Below are positions 1-12,700 of a stretch of 64,000 nucleotides of DNA, piece by piece. The DNA comes from Asterias amurensis. Lineage: Eukaryota; Echinodermata; Asteroidea; Forcipulatida; Asteriidae. Every line of letters begins with the position of its first letter. The first letter of the stretch is position 1. The stretch covers positions 20,087,832-20,151,831 of the forward strand of contig NC_092649.1 in NCBI RefSeq assembly GCF_032118995.1. The letters are read 5' to 3'. The notes beneath the pieces are model-generated. The model did not search any database. It worked only from the letters and a program-made list of their open reading frames with translations, and was not told where the DNA came from. Made by a program: the position numbers and the translations under genes.

Positions 1-191
1 ATTCACGCATGCGTACATACCCTGTTGGTTGGCAAACACCATAGAGTTGTGCACTAAGCAGACGCGCAATCGCGTCTGCGTCACGCACCCATTAGCCGTG
101 TACAAAACAGCGCGATGTTCCCTCATTTTTGCCAACCAAAACATTAGTGCGCACGCGCTATGTGCAATTTACATATTTCATGGGAAGGGTC
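1..191 (+). mobile_element. MITE with CATATTTCATGGGAAGGG terminus, cut by window start
   Basis: Nearly identical to 30260-30473. The right terminus ACATATTTCATGGGAAGGG is present; the left one is outside the window. The inside has a palindrome around GCAGACGCGCAATCGCGTCTGC. No coding capacity. Confidence 0.75.
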
Positions 192-234
192 TATTGTCTA
201 ACATTGTTGGGTCTACATGTATACCTTGTTAAAG

Positions 235-500
235 GCACAGTGCGTTATTGAAATATTGCCGTAAAATCCGTAGCAAACATTTCTGTGCAAGAAAAATAAT
301 CCCCAGTAGGAATACACAATCGGACAAGTGTTATTGCAGTAATGCTTCTCAAATTCAAATTTTGAAGCACAAGACTGTTACCTTCCCACATTACTACAAA
401 GTGAAGTGATTTATACTATCAAATGCTGCTGTGGGCTTCAACCAAAAGTTTTTATTTTTTATTACCATTAATTTTAAGAGTGATTATGGAATAAATTTAT
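235..500 (+). repeat. Diverged repeat shared with 43760-44050
   Basis: The segment around TTATACTATCAAATGC...ACCAAAAG...CCATTAATTTTAAG matches 43900-43970 in the same order with gaps. It looks like an old non-autonomous element; I could not fix its ends. Confidence 0.4.
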
Positions 501-1720
501 GCATTAGAAGATGACCAGCATCCTCTACATTTTCAAACTCTAGATTCTAGGCGTGTCCACTAATAAAAAGGAAATGCTTTGATTAACTTGTGAAGCAGGC
601 ACTTAAAAGGTTATATCCAGGTGAAGTTACAGTTGAACCATAGTTAGCGAATGTCCATGTCCAAACTTGCCCCTATCTCTGAATGCTGAAAACGAAACAA
701 TTTGTATAAAACTACACAAATGATTCTGTGTGTGATCTTCAAAAAAATTAATATTTAGAAGATGTTATGATTGTGGTCGGATATAAAGTTCGCCTCCTGA
801 AAAGTTTGTTCTAGTGTCTTGAAAATGTGTAAAATGTCAAAAATGGAAGATTAGACTTGGGTCAATAAGAGTGTACATTTAAAACAAATGCCCAAACATG
901 GAAGTGAAAAAGTAGCAAGCATACATAAACATGTATATAGTACAGATTGAAAATATCAAAAAAAATTCATTTGAAAGGTTTAATGCTGAAATATATACAA
1001 GCAATCATCATTTACAGAAAATTCCCTATATCATTATATACAGAGTTGAAATATAAAAATTATGCAGTTTACCATCTTCAAATGGTTCAATTTCTAAATA
1101 TTGTAATCAGATGATGCATCATTGGTGTTCTGTCTTTGTTTGTCCTGTAAAGGTTGTTGAACTTTTCGTAGAAAAATTTAAAAAAGTATTTAAGCTGAAT
1201 CGCACTGTGATTGAAAGCTTGTGTTTATATTCAAAAATAATTACTCTGGCTGTGAATGTTGAAGAATAGCGGTATTACCAACCCTTGACTCTCGAAGTTG
1301 AACCTTTTTTTTTACAATTTATTTCTTTATTTCTTATCTTTTATCAGGGTAACCTGTTCACAAACATTGTGGTCTCCCACAGGGCCCTGAGTGGCAAACT
1401 TGAATTCCGTAAAAAATTTAAAAAAAAAAGCTCTGTTACTGCAGTACCTTTCTCTTTTAAACAGAAATTCAGGAAATGGTTAAGATTTCCTCATATATCA
1501 CAAATGCCTAGGGCTTCCTATACGATTCCGGGTAAACCTTCCTACAGGCTTTCCACATAGTCAGTTCCTGACTTAACTGGTCAGTTCATCCTGCAATGTG
1601 ACATTCTCTGCTCAAAAGAAAAAAAACTCCCTGAAACACCTGCAAGTTGCTGGGTTCGATCAACCCGGATCTAAGCATTCCTCAAGCTCAATATAGGATG
1701 TATGTAAACCAAGTTGGATA
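500..1720. other. Gene-free AT-rich stretch
   Basis: No reading frame with recognisable protein features, no clear repeat unit and no RNA gene seen. The open frame at 1285-1560 has no homology I recognise and no coding bias. Confidence 0.5.
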
Positions 1721-1734
1721 CACATGTTAAATTT

Positions 1735-1918
1735 GCATCGGGATTAAGACTATTCGTTTTAGTTTTACCCATACACCGATGTGTGTTAGCACTGTAAACT
1801 CAGTACTTTCCCGAGATCTGTGAACAAATCACAAGCATATTACTCGGGTGGGATTCGAACCTTGGACCTTAGCAATTCTAGAGCAAAGTCATACCAACTA
1901 GACCACAGAGCTTGCCGA
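1735..1918 (-). mobile_element. tRNA-derived SINE fragment
   Basis: On the minus strand it starts with a tRNA-like head: A box TGGTCTAGTTGG and B box GGTTCGAATCCC, spaced as in a tRNA gene. It does not close a good cloverleaf acceptor stem and continues into a non-tRNA body (GTACTGAGTTTACAGTGC and on), so it is a SINE and not a tRNA gene. Confidence 0.55.
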
Positions 1919-2008
1919 GTAGCAAGAGGCAGTTGGATACATTTAAGTACGTCATTATTCAGACAGGTGATGTGGTCAGGAAAAAGTTAGGAATGTGTCC
2001 CTCCTATA

Positions 2009-2431
2009 TTAACGGCTCTGGACACCTTTGGTAATTGTAAAAGACCAGTATTTGTACTTCGTGTATCCAAACATATTCATGAAATAACAAATTTGTGTAA
2101 AATTTGACTCCATTGGGTATCTAAGATTTTGATACTGTGGAAATAAACTGATTGGTTGATTGATTGATTAAGATGCAAGAGAATAATGAAAGGAAAAACA
2201 CCCTTGTTGCACAAAATTGTGTGATTTCAGATGCCTCAAAAGGGCTCAAGGCCTGAAGTCTTTAAATATTTGAGTGAGAAATTATCTCTTTGTCAAAAAC
2301 TATGTTCTTCAGATGGAGCCTTTTCTCACAATGTAATACTATCAGCAGTCTCTCCATTGCTTGTTATACCAATTAAGTTTTTATGCCAACAGTTATTTTG
2401 AATATTTACCAATAGTGTCCAATGCTTTTAA
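2009..2431 (+). mobile_element. TTAA MITE (GGCAGTGGACAC family), diverged copy
   Basis: TTAA-flanked. It starts GGCTCTGGACACCTTTGGTA and ends ACCAATAGTGTCCAATGC. Inside is the family marker GAAAGGAAAAACACCCTTGT. A GATTGATT run near 2152-2170 is an internal expansion. Confidence 0.65.
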
Positions 2432-2820
2432 AGGTAGGGTCATGGATTGGTGTTTGGCAACGTAATGCTGATTTATAGGCAATGTTATAAAGAAAGATAC
2501 AATAGCTTGAAGTTGAACCACAGGTTCAATGTCACTATGGTGTACTTTCCCACAGTGGACTACATGTATAGAAAGAAAACAAAAAACCTTTAAATCCACA
2601 AGTACATAAGAAGAAAAACACACATTGAAAATTACAAGAAAATTATCCAAGTTAATCAATCCAATACAAAAATAGTTTATTTACAACATTCCATGAAGCT
2701 TAAGTGACATAACTATTTCCAACACAATGAAGGATACTTAAAGGAATTGTTCAAAACAACCTGCCATTGCTGAATGAAGCCACAAGGGGGCGCTGTAAAA
2801 GACAACTGTACAGCTCTAGG

Positions 2821-2940
2821 GAGGATTTCACAAAGAGTTAAGACTAATCTGTGTCTTGTAATAGGACCAGCCTTAAGTGTCTCCTTAAGTGTCCTAGGAC
2901 TAGTCCTAAGTTAGGACTATCTCTGAGAAATCGACCCCTA
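2821..2940. repeat. Palindromic AGGACTAGTCCT element, copy 1
   Basis: It starts GGATTTCACAAAGAGTTA and ends near AGAAATCGACCCCTAG, with CTAGGACTAGTCCTAAGTTAG inside. Other copies: 10226-10357 and 57195-57714. About 120 bp, no coding content. Confidence 0.65.
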
Positions 2941-3227
2941 GTTCCCTCCACATCAAAAGGGAATGATTTTGGCCCTGTTTACTATTCTAGATCTTTCGGA
3001 GAACAAATTCAAATTTGGTACAAAAAGGATATTTGGCTTTGATTTTTATGTACAAGTATAATCTGTTCTCTCGGCTGATTAAACAAAATCTATCAAAATG
3101 TGAATTTAGTTTTTCTTATTGTGAAAGGTTAAACCAAAAGCATGTTCTTGATCCTTGATTTGTTATAAAAACCAACCATGTACTTTCACCAAACTCTAAA
3201 GATCACTAAGGAAACCAAAGCGCTGCT

Positions 3228-3233
3228 TTTATT
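3228..3233 (-). terminator. Candidate poly(A) signal of the receptor gene
   Basis: AATAAA on the minus strand about 195 nt after the stop codon, in an AT-rich stretch. It is the nearest canonical hexamer; others occur further on, so the site is only a candidate. Confidence 0.35.
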
Positions 3234-3427
3234 CACAATTTCAGTAATTCTAAGTAAATCATCATCATCTGATTCAAAATATAGAATAGTTTTAAATAAA
3301 CAGCATTATTTCAAATGTAATAAAACACGAATGTCAAAGGCTGGATGCTTACAAAACACGGGCGTATACAACAACGGTTTTCAGCACACAATTCTGGTAC
3401 ACAAATATAAACAACTTCTTACTTGTG

Positions 3428-3771
3428 TCAGACCTCCGTGTCGAGATGATTGGATGTCAGCCGCTGTGGTACTCTATCTTGATTGACTACATCCGGTAAA
3501 GCGGAGCCCGTCACTTGAAAAGAAATACCATCCTCTTCTTCTTCACTCAATGCGACTGATTCATATGCCGGTGGTGGACTCAGAGGTGGTCCTTCATCGT
3601 CTGCCGTGAATACATCTCCATCCGTGTCGTCCAAACTTTCTTCCGTTATTGTATGAACATCGCCTCGTTTGCCCACCTTTGGCGTTCCTGTTTCGTTAAC
3701 ACAGTCGGAATACGTCGGTGGGAGATCAATCGCTCCCGTTGCAGTTACAGAGGGCCGCATGCCTCTTTCAT
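3428..3771 (-). CDS. Receptor exon 12: cytoplasmic tail with PPxY and PDZ motifs
   Basis: The exon follows ATTCTCGTTGTAG and ends in TGA at 3428. The tail is acidic (DDTDGDVFTADDE, SEEEEDG) and carries LPPTYSDC and SPPPAYESV, two PPxY motifs, and ends DTEV. These are standard docking sites for WW-domain E3 ligases and PDZ scaffolds, so turnover and positioning at the membrane are the likely controlled properties (inference). Confidence 0.85.
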
Positions 3772-6700
3772 CTACAACGAGAATCAATTTATAAAGGGTT
3801 GGTATCAAATTTGGGTAACCATAGAATAAAAGTTGGGTTCCAGCAGTGTCATCAGACGATCTTTAGTACAAGAATTCATATTTATCGGTCTTACCATACA
3901 CCAAAGTGTCTAAAACTCTTTATACTTTCCCCAGGTTCTTTGGTTGGGACTTAAAGCCGTAGGTCCTGTGTGTTGTGTAATACAAGTAAAAGTACCCAGT
4001 GCACTTCTGGTGAAGAGAAGGGGTTCTCCCCAGTGTTTCTAGTTTGATTGGGTGCATATTGCGCAACAGCACCTTGTAATCCATTACATGGTGATAAGTA
4101 AACAAATAGTTCTCATACCCCACAGGCATGTATACATGTACTTAGTTTTTGAAAGGGCAAGTGCACCAAGACATTTTCCTCCTTGGTAAAGGGCACCCTA
4201 TGAGGAATTTCTACTGTTTAGGGCAATAAGGCAAAGGGGGGGGGGGGGCATGGGAGGCACTCGCCTTTGATGCCTCGGTTAAGTATCAGGCCTGATACTG
4301 AATGCTGAAGCCCCATGAGCATTGGATATGAGTGCTCTATAAATTATTTATTAGTATTACACAACTTACCTCTACTATGTACACTGACTATTCTTTGAAT
4401 CCTTGGGTTGGGTTCGTCGTATTGGCGTTTGCGTGCCATTGCAATCAGCCAACAGATAGAGAGAAGACACACAGCACCAACGAATGCTCCGATCATAATA
4501 CTAGTATGCTGGAGGTCTGTGTAGTCCGTATTAGAGGTGGTGTTATCTACAAGAAACGAACGATAATGCCAAGTTGAAAATGGAGTTGCTTACATGTATG
4601 TCGTACTTTAAGCCGGGCTCAAAATCTTTACGGGATTGTTAAAGGATAAAAATCGCTATTGTTTAATTTAAGTCTGGCAGCTTACTGACTATGAAGTTCG
4701 TACTTGATTTTTTTTCCAGTGAAATATTTCCCTATGAAATGAAGTCATGTTCAAGAAAACTATCTGCAAACCATAAAACAGTGTCACACTAAAAAAGCTG
4801 GTTCTGCTGGTTACAACTGCTGACAATGGGTTTCCATGTCGCAAGTTGTGCATGGTTTCTCACTAATTTCCTTAATCACACAGATTTTCACATGTTTGTT
4901 ATTTCATGTAAAACTCGTCTGCAATTATTTTATCAGCTCTACCAATCCTGTAGGAGATTGTTTTAGCTGGAATCAAATATTGCCCCTAAATAGCGAGCTT
5001 TGAGAATTGTTGCAACTGATACCTTGATTACTACTGATAATATACAGTACATGTGTACATCCTCGTCCAAAATTAATGCTGTTGGGTTGGTTTGGATTAA
5101 AGCTTGAATTAGTACAAATAGGACTGAGGCCCCAACAAGAAATAAACAGCAATAAATAAACAGCAAGAAGTAAAAACAGTCATTAACATTGCCAATGTGA
5201 CAACACAGAAAAAATCATGCTTAAATAAGAACCGACTTACGTGGACTAGACACAGTTGAAAACGCAGGCATGGAAAGAGGAGCCATGTTTAGAACCAGAT
5301 ACAAGTAATTCAGCGTGTCAAAGTTATTTGGTCGAGTGTAACATTGTTAATGGATCCAAACTACATGTATCTATAAAACCCATTTTCATTTTAGAATTCT
5401 GTTCAAACAGGAAGGAACCTTTGTTGTGTTTTTATCCTGTAGTACGTGTACTATACACGTACTACTCAGTTAAGCATCATTCTATGATTAAATAATACAA
5501 CAACAAAAAAGACAACTGCCGTTTCATGCGCTGAGCCTGTTGCTGTTTATGCGCTAAGCAGGAGGCAATACAAAACTTATCCTGTGTTCTTTTTTTTGTG
5601 GGAAGGTTTGGTTAGCTCAAGACAGTGCAGTTGGATAAATTCTACAGAAAGTTTAAGACGGAGATAAAGAATTACCAAAAGCTTGGTCCGATGTTTAACA
5701 GGTTTCAGGGACTGTACAGCAAAAGTCACCATTGGTCTTGTGGTTTTTTTTAGTTCCCTTAAAAACTTCTGAAGGATTTTAGTAGCTCACAGAAAGATTA
5801 CACAAAAATGCTCACAAGGAAGTTAAGGGTTTTAATTCAAAGTTTTGAAATTCCGTCAGGTTTCTGGGAAAGTCTAAGTCTAGCAAACAAATTAAGTTCA
5901 GCAAAACAGAAAAGTTTGTTAATGATTTTCTTTGAGAAGTTGCCCACCACCACAAGGTATTACCACCACTGTGAGGTCTACCCTTATTCTAATTTAGGCT
6001 TTCAACCCAAATCAACTGCCACCAGGGATATGTTGCCTCATACTCTTTGGGGTGAAACAGGGTTACCCCCTCACAGGCCATAAGAATGTAGGCATGGGTA
6101 TCATCCACTAGGAACCTAGCTGGTAGAGCAGAATACCTTCCCAATTTGTTTACGAAAGCAATTATGGTTAAGGCCAAGAGTGTCATGACCAGGATTTAAA
6201 CCCACACTTCTTTTCTGACAACACTAGACATGACACGACTTGTACACTCATCAATTAACTAGTCTAACTTTCTTCAGTTAGTAAGAAAAATCATACCGCA
6301 AACTATAAACTACAGGAAATGTACATCTTTGGTCACAAAAATGTTTTAAGGTGCATGAGCAAAACCTTTTCTGTGTGTGTGTGTGTGTAAGTAACATAGG
6401 AAACACATTTTCAATTATGCATCCCTGTTGAGAAATGTAATGTTTTTCCTTTGTCCATGTACTTAACATCTTACATGCATCTTCCCTTTGACTTTGTACA
6501 CATCATTCCTTGTCAATCGCCCCAGTCTTTAGGAGACCTTCTGGTTTCTCTTTTGTGTTTTGGTAAGACACAACTCTAGAATTGCAAAGGGAGGGATTCG
6601 GTGTCTAAGTACCAAAGATGTACAGATCCTAGAATTGGTAAACCAATGGTGTTGAATAATTTATTGATCATTGCGGAATTTCTCTGGCCTTACCTTCAGC

Positions 6701-9700
6701 ATTGCCTCGAACATTATCATCGTTCAGCGAATTAATATCTGTGAATGGTTGTCATATTATTGTGTTATCTTTGTGACTACTGAGAGTGTGGCACCTATTT
6801 AAACAAGTCTAGCTTGCAAAATTCTCCAAGGCCTCAAAATAACCAACGGCACCCACAGAAGTGCAAAATTCAAGGCCTGTACTCCAAAAATCTGCGACTA
6901 GAAAAAACTTCCCTAAGTTAGAAGCGCTGCAGCTGTTGATAGTACTAAGTACTTTATTTGGGGAAAGGATTCTATTGGAAGATATTTGAATCATGTGACT
7001 TTAATTGTATCTTTCTTGATATTTTTGCCTGTAAGTCAGCTTTACGGTGACAAAACCTACCTTTAACCTTAATACCCTTAAACTTAACCCGTAATGGGCC
7101 ACTACATGTAATATCACATTTTCAAATGAAATGAAATGTTTCATGACCCAGAAAGAAACGCAGCAACTTATATCTCCCTACTGAGCTTCCTATTTCAAAG
7201 GGATATGGTTAACACATTTTCCACCTCACAAACCAACAGCACCAAACTTTATTGCACTGCTTACCGCAGAACTCTAAACTTACAACCTAATAGAATCACA
7301 CACTTCAAAGCTTTTATTACAGCAAACATGTAATTCTGCTGTATGCAGCTCATTATACAATTTGGACCAGTTTATGAATGAAATAACCCTCTATCTATAC
7401 AAAAAAGGCTATGGTTGTTGCAAAGCAGACTTGATCTGAAACATACCATAATATTCACAGTGATTTCCGTAGTAATTCTCTTTACAGAAACAACTTCCAT
7501 CCACACATGTTCCATCATTCAAGCACTCATCATGCGTCTTGCAGCCACTAGACATGTCTGAACGAAGCAGAGAATACACAAAGCGGGGTTGCTACATTAT
7601 ATGTACAATTTCAGTCTTTCTACGGTTAGTTAGGAACTCTCAAAATAAGGCATTTCGGATAGTGATTTTAATAGTAGACACTTGAAATAATAAGTCAATT
7701 GCACTTTGCACATACATACTACGATTTTGTTTGGCAAAAGGAAGGAACATTGCACCGTTATGTGTGTGGTTAACAGCTGCGTGAGGCAGACGCGATTGTG
7801 CGTCTGCTTATTTAGTGCACATAACATGCGTTAATGGATTTAGCATATTTCATGGGTAGGGTCCAATTTTTGGTAAAATGACTTGCTTGATCAAGTAGAG
7901 AGGGTTTAGTTTTTGTAATAACTCCAAAAATTGTAGACGATACAAACGTATTTGATATAATGTATGACATTTTGAAGAAAGATTCCCTTCCAAGAAATGT
8001 GGTTTTAATAAAGAAAGGGATTCAAAAGACTTCTTAATATGAGAATCGTTTCATATGAAACACTTCTCAGATTGTAATTTAGTATCTTTTTTGCAGCAAA
8101 ATGTTGAAACAGATCACAGTAACTGATGTGACATCGTTCACATTTTGAGTAAGTTAAGCAGATTAAGTGATCGAAATATGTTTGCACATGTAGTAACTTA
8201 GCAGGGTAGGATTTGAAACTTTGCATGGTGGAAATAAGATATAGAAGAGTTTGCGGTAACACCATGTAATGACTATCTCTAAATGAGTTGGTGTGGTTCT
8301 GAAAAGAACCGTTGGTTAAACTCGACGTTTTGAGTCATGCAGCATCAGAGTCCAGCATGCTCCAGAAGACGATCAGAGCATACTGATCGAAACGTCGAGT
8401 TAAACCAACGTTTTTTTTTTCAGAACTACCCTAACTCATTTAGAGATAGTCATTACATGGTGTTACCGCAAACTCTTCTATAACTTAGCAGGGTTAATTT
8501 GTTTCAGACATCTTCTAAACGCCCGTGTCCAAATTGCCAGCTATGGCTATGGCTGGATCCGCCTGGATCACTGCCTCATCATGCATTGAGATATACACTT
8601 GTAGGGCATCCTTCGCAACAGCTGAAGCTGTAACCGAAGCCACCACATAGGAAATGTTGAGTAATGTCCAACAATTATATATATGTGTTAGTTTATGTAG
8701 AATGAAGTAGCTAGGTAAATCTAATGAACTCGATTAATATTGAGGATTTGAAACTTTGCAAGGTGGGAATACATTAAAGCATAACTAATATTCATAGCTG
8801 ATAAGCCAAATATTTTTACTCATCTTTCTTTCCTGAGCAAGACACTTTGTGCTAAAACTTTTTCGAGCCAGAAAGTGTTTTTTAAAATCTAACTTACATG
8901 TTTCGCAGTATTGTCCGTAGAAACCACTGAGACATACACAGTGTACACCAGGCCCAGTTGAATACGGCTGGCACGATGCTCCATTTTTACAGGGTGCTGA
9001 TTCACAATCAGAATTGCCTGATGGAGATCATCAACATAATTTTGAATGTCTGCAATATGAAATCACATGACTGTGTGCTTCGTTTTTGACAGGGCAAGTG
9101 CACCAAGGCATTTTCTCCTTTGTAAAGGGCACCCTATGAGAAAATTGTGTACTTCTACTAGAGCATTTCAAGGGCATCAAGGCAATGACCACAGGGCATG
9201 GAGGCAATCGCCTTCGTTGCCACCGTGAAGTATCAGGCCTGAAATTGTGTAATGAATCAATCTACATGTACATGTATGTAAACAGTGCACAATCGACCTG
9301 TAAAGCCGTGACTCCCGTGTGTTCAGCTGTTGTGTAATACATGTGTACAAGTACATGTAGGTGTAAAAGAACCCAGTACACTTATTGCTAAAAACATGCA
9401 AAAACTGGGTTCGCCCAGGTGTTTCTGGGATGGTTGGCTGAAGATTGCACCACAGCACCTTGTATGTAACATGGTGCTACATGTACATAAATAGGTCTTA
9501 AAGTTTTAACATAGCTCCGCAGTGTAGTAAAAATAATAATTGCATTGAGATGCCCTCTGGTAAAGGCGCAATATAAGAGATGCCTATTATTACTTAAAAC
9601 CCTTCATTATATACTGAAAAGGCTTAAGACGAGCAGAGTACACTGTTTGAAATGTCGAGACCACACCAGCTCTTCTCAGAGCCAACACTTCTCCCAATAC

Positions 9701-12700
9701 AGTTGTATGTACATGGTTGTACATGTACCCGCAAGTTTACTATCATTAGTTTTTCTTATGATCCACACCATGCAGAGCTTCAAACATCACCTCTTGCAAA
9801 AGCCCGGTTCATACTTCCTGGGAATGCAAATACGAAGCGAGTTTTGATATCACAGGGCTGTTTTCGCAGCGAATGTTTCGACGGAGGTGAGCACATTTCA
9901 ACTGTTGCGAATTATTAGTTGCGAACTATTAGTTGCGAACTATTAGTTGGGATTTGTATTGCATTCGCATGAATCAGGCTTCAGTTTATTTGTTAAGCAT
10001 CATTCTTGTCATCTTACCAAATTCACAGATGTCACCCCAGTATCCACCTGGGCAAAGACACGACGGTTTGGTCACAGGGGAGCAGGTTCCACCATTCAGA
10101 CACGGTGAACTGTTGCAGTTATTGTCACCTAATATTAAGATACAGAGAATGCCATCAGAGCCCAATTTCATACAGCTGCTTAAGCTGATATCCTGCTAAT
10201 ACTTGCTAAGCAGGGAATAGGCCCAGGGTGGATTTCACAAAGAGTTAGGACTAGTCTTATTAGAAGTCTTATTAGGACCAGCCTCATTAGGACTCGCCTT
10301 AAGTTTTTAATAACTCCTAGGACTAGTCCTAAGTTAGGACTATCTTCGGGGCTAGCCTACTTAGTAGGATCAAGGAATACTTATTAACTTCATTGCCGTG
10401 GAGTGATTTCATAATTGGTCTAATTGTTGTAGGTAAAGTTTAAAAATTTGACGTACCATGACATATGTCCTCTGGGCTGTCCATAGTTTCATCCGAGCCA
10501 TCGCCACAGTTGTCAATGGAGTCGCATGTTAGTGATGTCTTTATACATCGGTGATTAGTGCAGTAAAAATAGTCTGAGCTTCCACAGTTATTTGCTGAAA
10601 CTGAAGAGTTAAAAGAAAACAGAACAGTATTAAGTATTCCAATTTTATAAAATTCACATCATGGGCAGTGGTATAACCATAGCCCCCCCCCAGTAACCTT
10701 GCTTGAACTCTCTTAAATAGTGCCCCAAAAGTACGACATTGTTAGATGATATTGAATGGTAAGACAATAGGAGGGTTGACTATGTACTGTGTACCTGTGA
10801 GGCATTCACCACACGATATCAAATTGCAGGCTTGAACATTATCTATCATCCAGTACCACAGAGGATGATATTAAATGGTCAGACAGTGGGAGGGTTGACT
10901 ATATGCACTTTACATTCACACGGATTGGCATAGTGCATCTACCATCCAATACCACAGTAGATGACATTGAACATGTTGAATGGTCAGACAGTTTCTGATC
11001 AGCAGAGTGCGGGTTCGAGTCCCATTCATGACACATGTGTCCTTCAGCAAGACATTTAACCACGATGCCTCGTCCTTTGGATGGGACGTAAAGCTGTTGT
11101 CCCGTGTGATGTGTAATGCACGTAAAAGAACCCAGTGGACTTATCGAAAGAGAAGGGGTCCGCCCAAGTTTTCTTGGTTTAATTGGCTGCATATTGCGCC
11201 AGAGCAACCATTACATGGTGCTATGTAAAGGAGTACGTTTCATAATTCAAATGTAGTCCCACACACATATGTGTACCTTGCAGGAAATACTGAATGTTGA
11301 AGTGCCTTGAGCATCACTGAGTGACAGATATGAGCGCTATATAAGAAGCCACTAAAAGTATTACTATTATTATTTATATCAATATAAACTGACACCCCCA
11401 CCCCCGAACAAACATAGGGACACTGCCAACATGGGTCGTTGGTTCGACTCCCACTCTAGTCAATTCTTTGTTCAACCCCAAAAGTTATTCTTATTTATGT
11501 AAGAATAATAAGATGAAAGTATCTTACCAGGGTCCCTGAAGGCAGTGACTTCAATCCTGAGTGTTACCCTTGAGTCTTGTATGAGTCCATACCATCGGAT
11601 GTACATAGACTCCTGACTAGAGATGACTGATACCTTAGTATCTAGTGAGCCCTCATAGAGAGCAGCTGCTTGCGAGGTGATGCCATCTCGGATTACTACA
11701 ACACTTGTAACAACTCTGTTAGTCACAACTAGCCACAGACAAAAATACACACTAGATGTTAACAAACAGGAAAAAGTAGTGCAGTAAATGATGAAATCAA
11801 ACTCTTCCCTTTCTAGATCCATATAAATAACAGCTGTAAACAACTCTGCAAACAAGTTGTTAAGAAGAATGCTATTTAAACTTGTTTGTTTTTCATTTCT
11901 TGTAATTTTGATATTTGTACACCAACAACAATCTTTCTAAAAAGCACCAAAGAACACACTTTAATAGAATTTCTGCAAAGATAATTTGTTGCCCTTCTCG
12001 TTCAAGCAGGTCTTTCACACTGATATAAAATTGAACATTTCATCTTTTCATTCTAGAATTAATTATTTAATTCATCGGTAACTTTAGAATGCTCAGTAAT
12101 TTTCTATTGATGTTAAGGGGGCAGAGTGACTCCCCAGTAGGAACTTAATTTATTGCCTGAGGATTCTGTGGACTCGAGTGTCCAAACAAGGCAATGAGCA
12201 CCCAAATTAGCACACATTGAAGTGCAAGCTGATCCTCAGCAACACAAACAGCTGATAAACTTACAATCGGCCGCCACACTAATCTTCATTCCAGGGGCAG
12301 CTTCAATGTAATACAACACATCGATGAATTCACTGTTGAAGAAGGTGGGAAGGGCATTAGCCGGCCACTCGGAGAGTTTGTAGCCGTTCCCAACGTCCAG
12401 TTTGGTGGAATCGGAATCTGTTAGATAAGAACAGAGAAGTTTAACATTGGGTCAGATGATGTTTAAGTTGTAATCCAAGCTCCTTTCAACGAGGAGTGAT
12501 ATGGTGGATAGTGTAATTTAACACTGGGAAACAAAATACAGACTCATCCAAATGTCTTGGTACTCGGTAGAGACTAAATACATTTTATAGAAGAGCTACT
12601 GCACCTTTGGTTTTGCTAATTGTTTTAACTTTTATTGTGACATCGTTTCTGGTGAGAACTTCTATGAGAGAAATTTAAAGTTGTACTGATACAAGTTAAG

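Noticed and set aside
1851-1918. tRNA gene on the minus strand
   Set aside because: A and B boxes are good but the acceptor stem does not pair and the sequence continues as a SINE body.
5235-5300. Possible receptor exon before a GTAAGT on the minus strand
   Set aside because: The nearest acceptor leaves a 5-nt exon that would break the frame, and exons 10 and 11 already join in phase.
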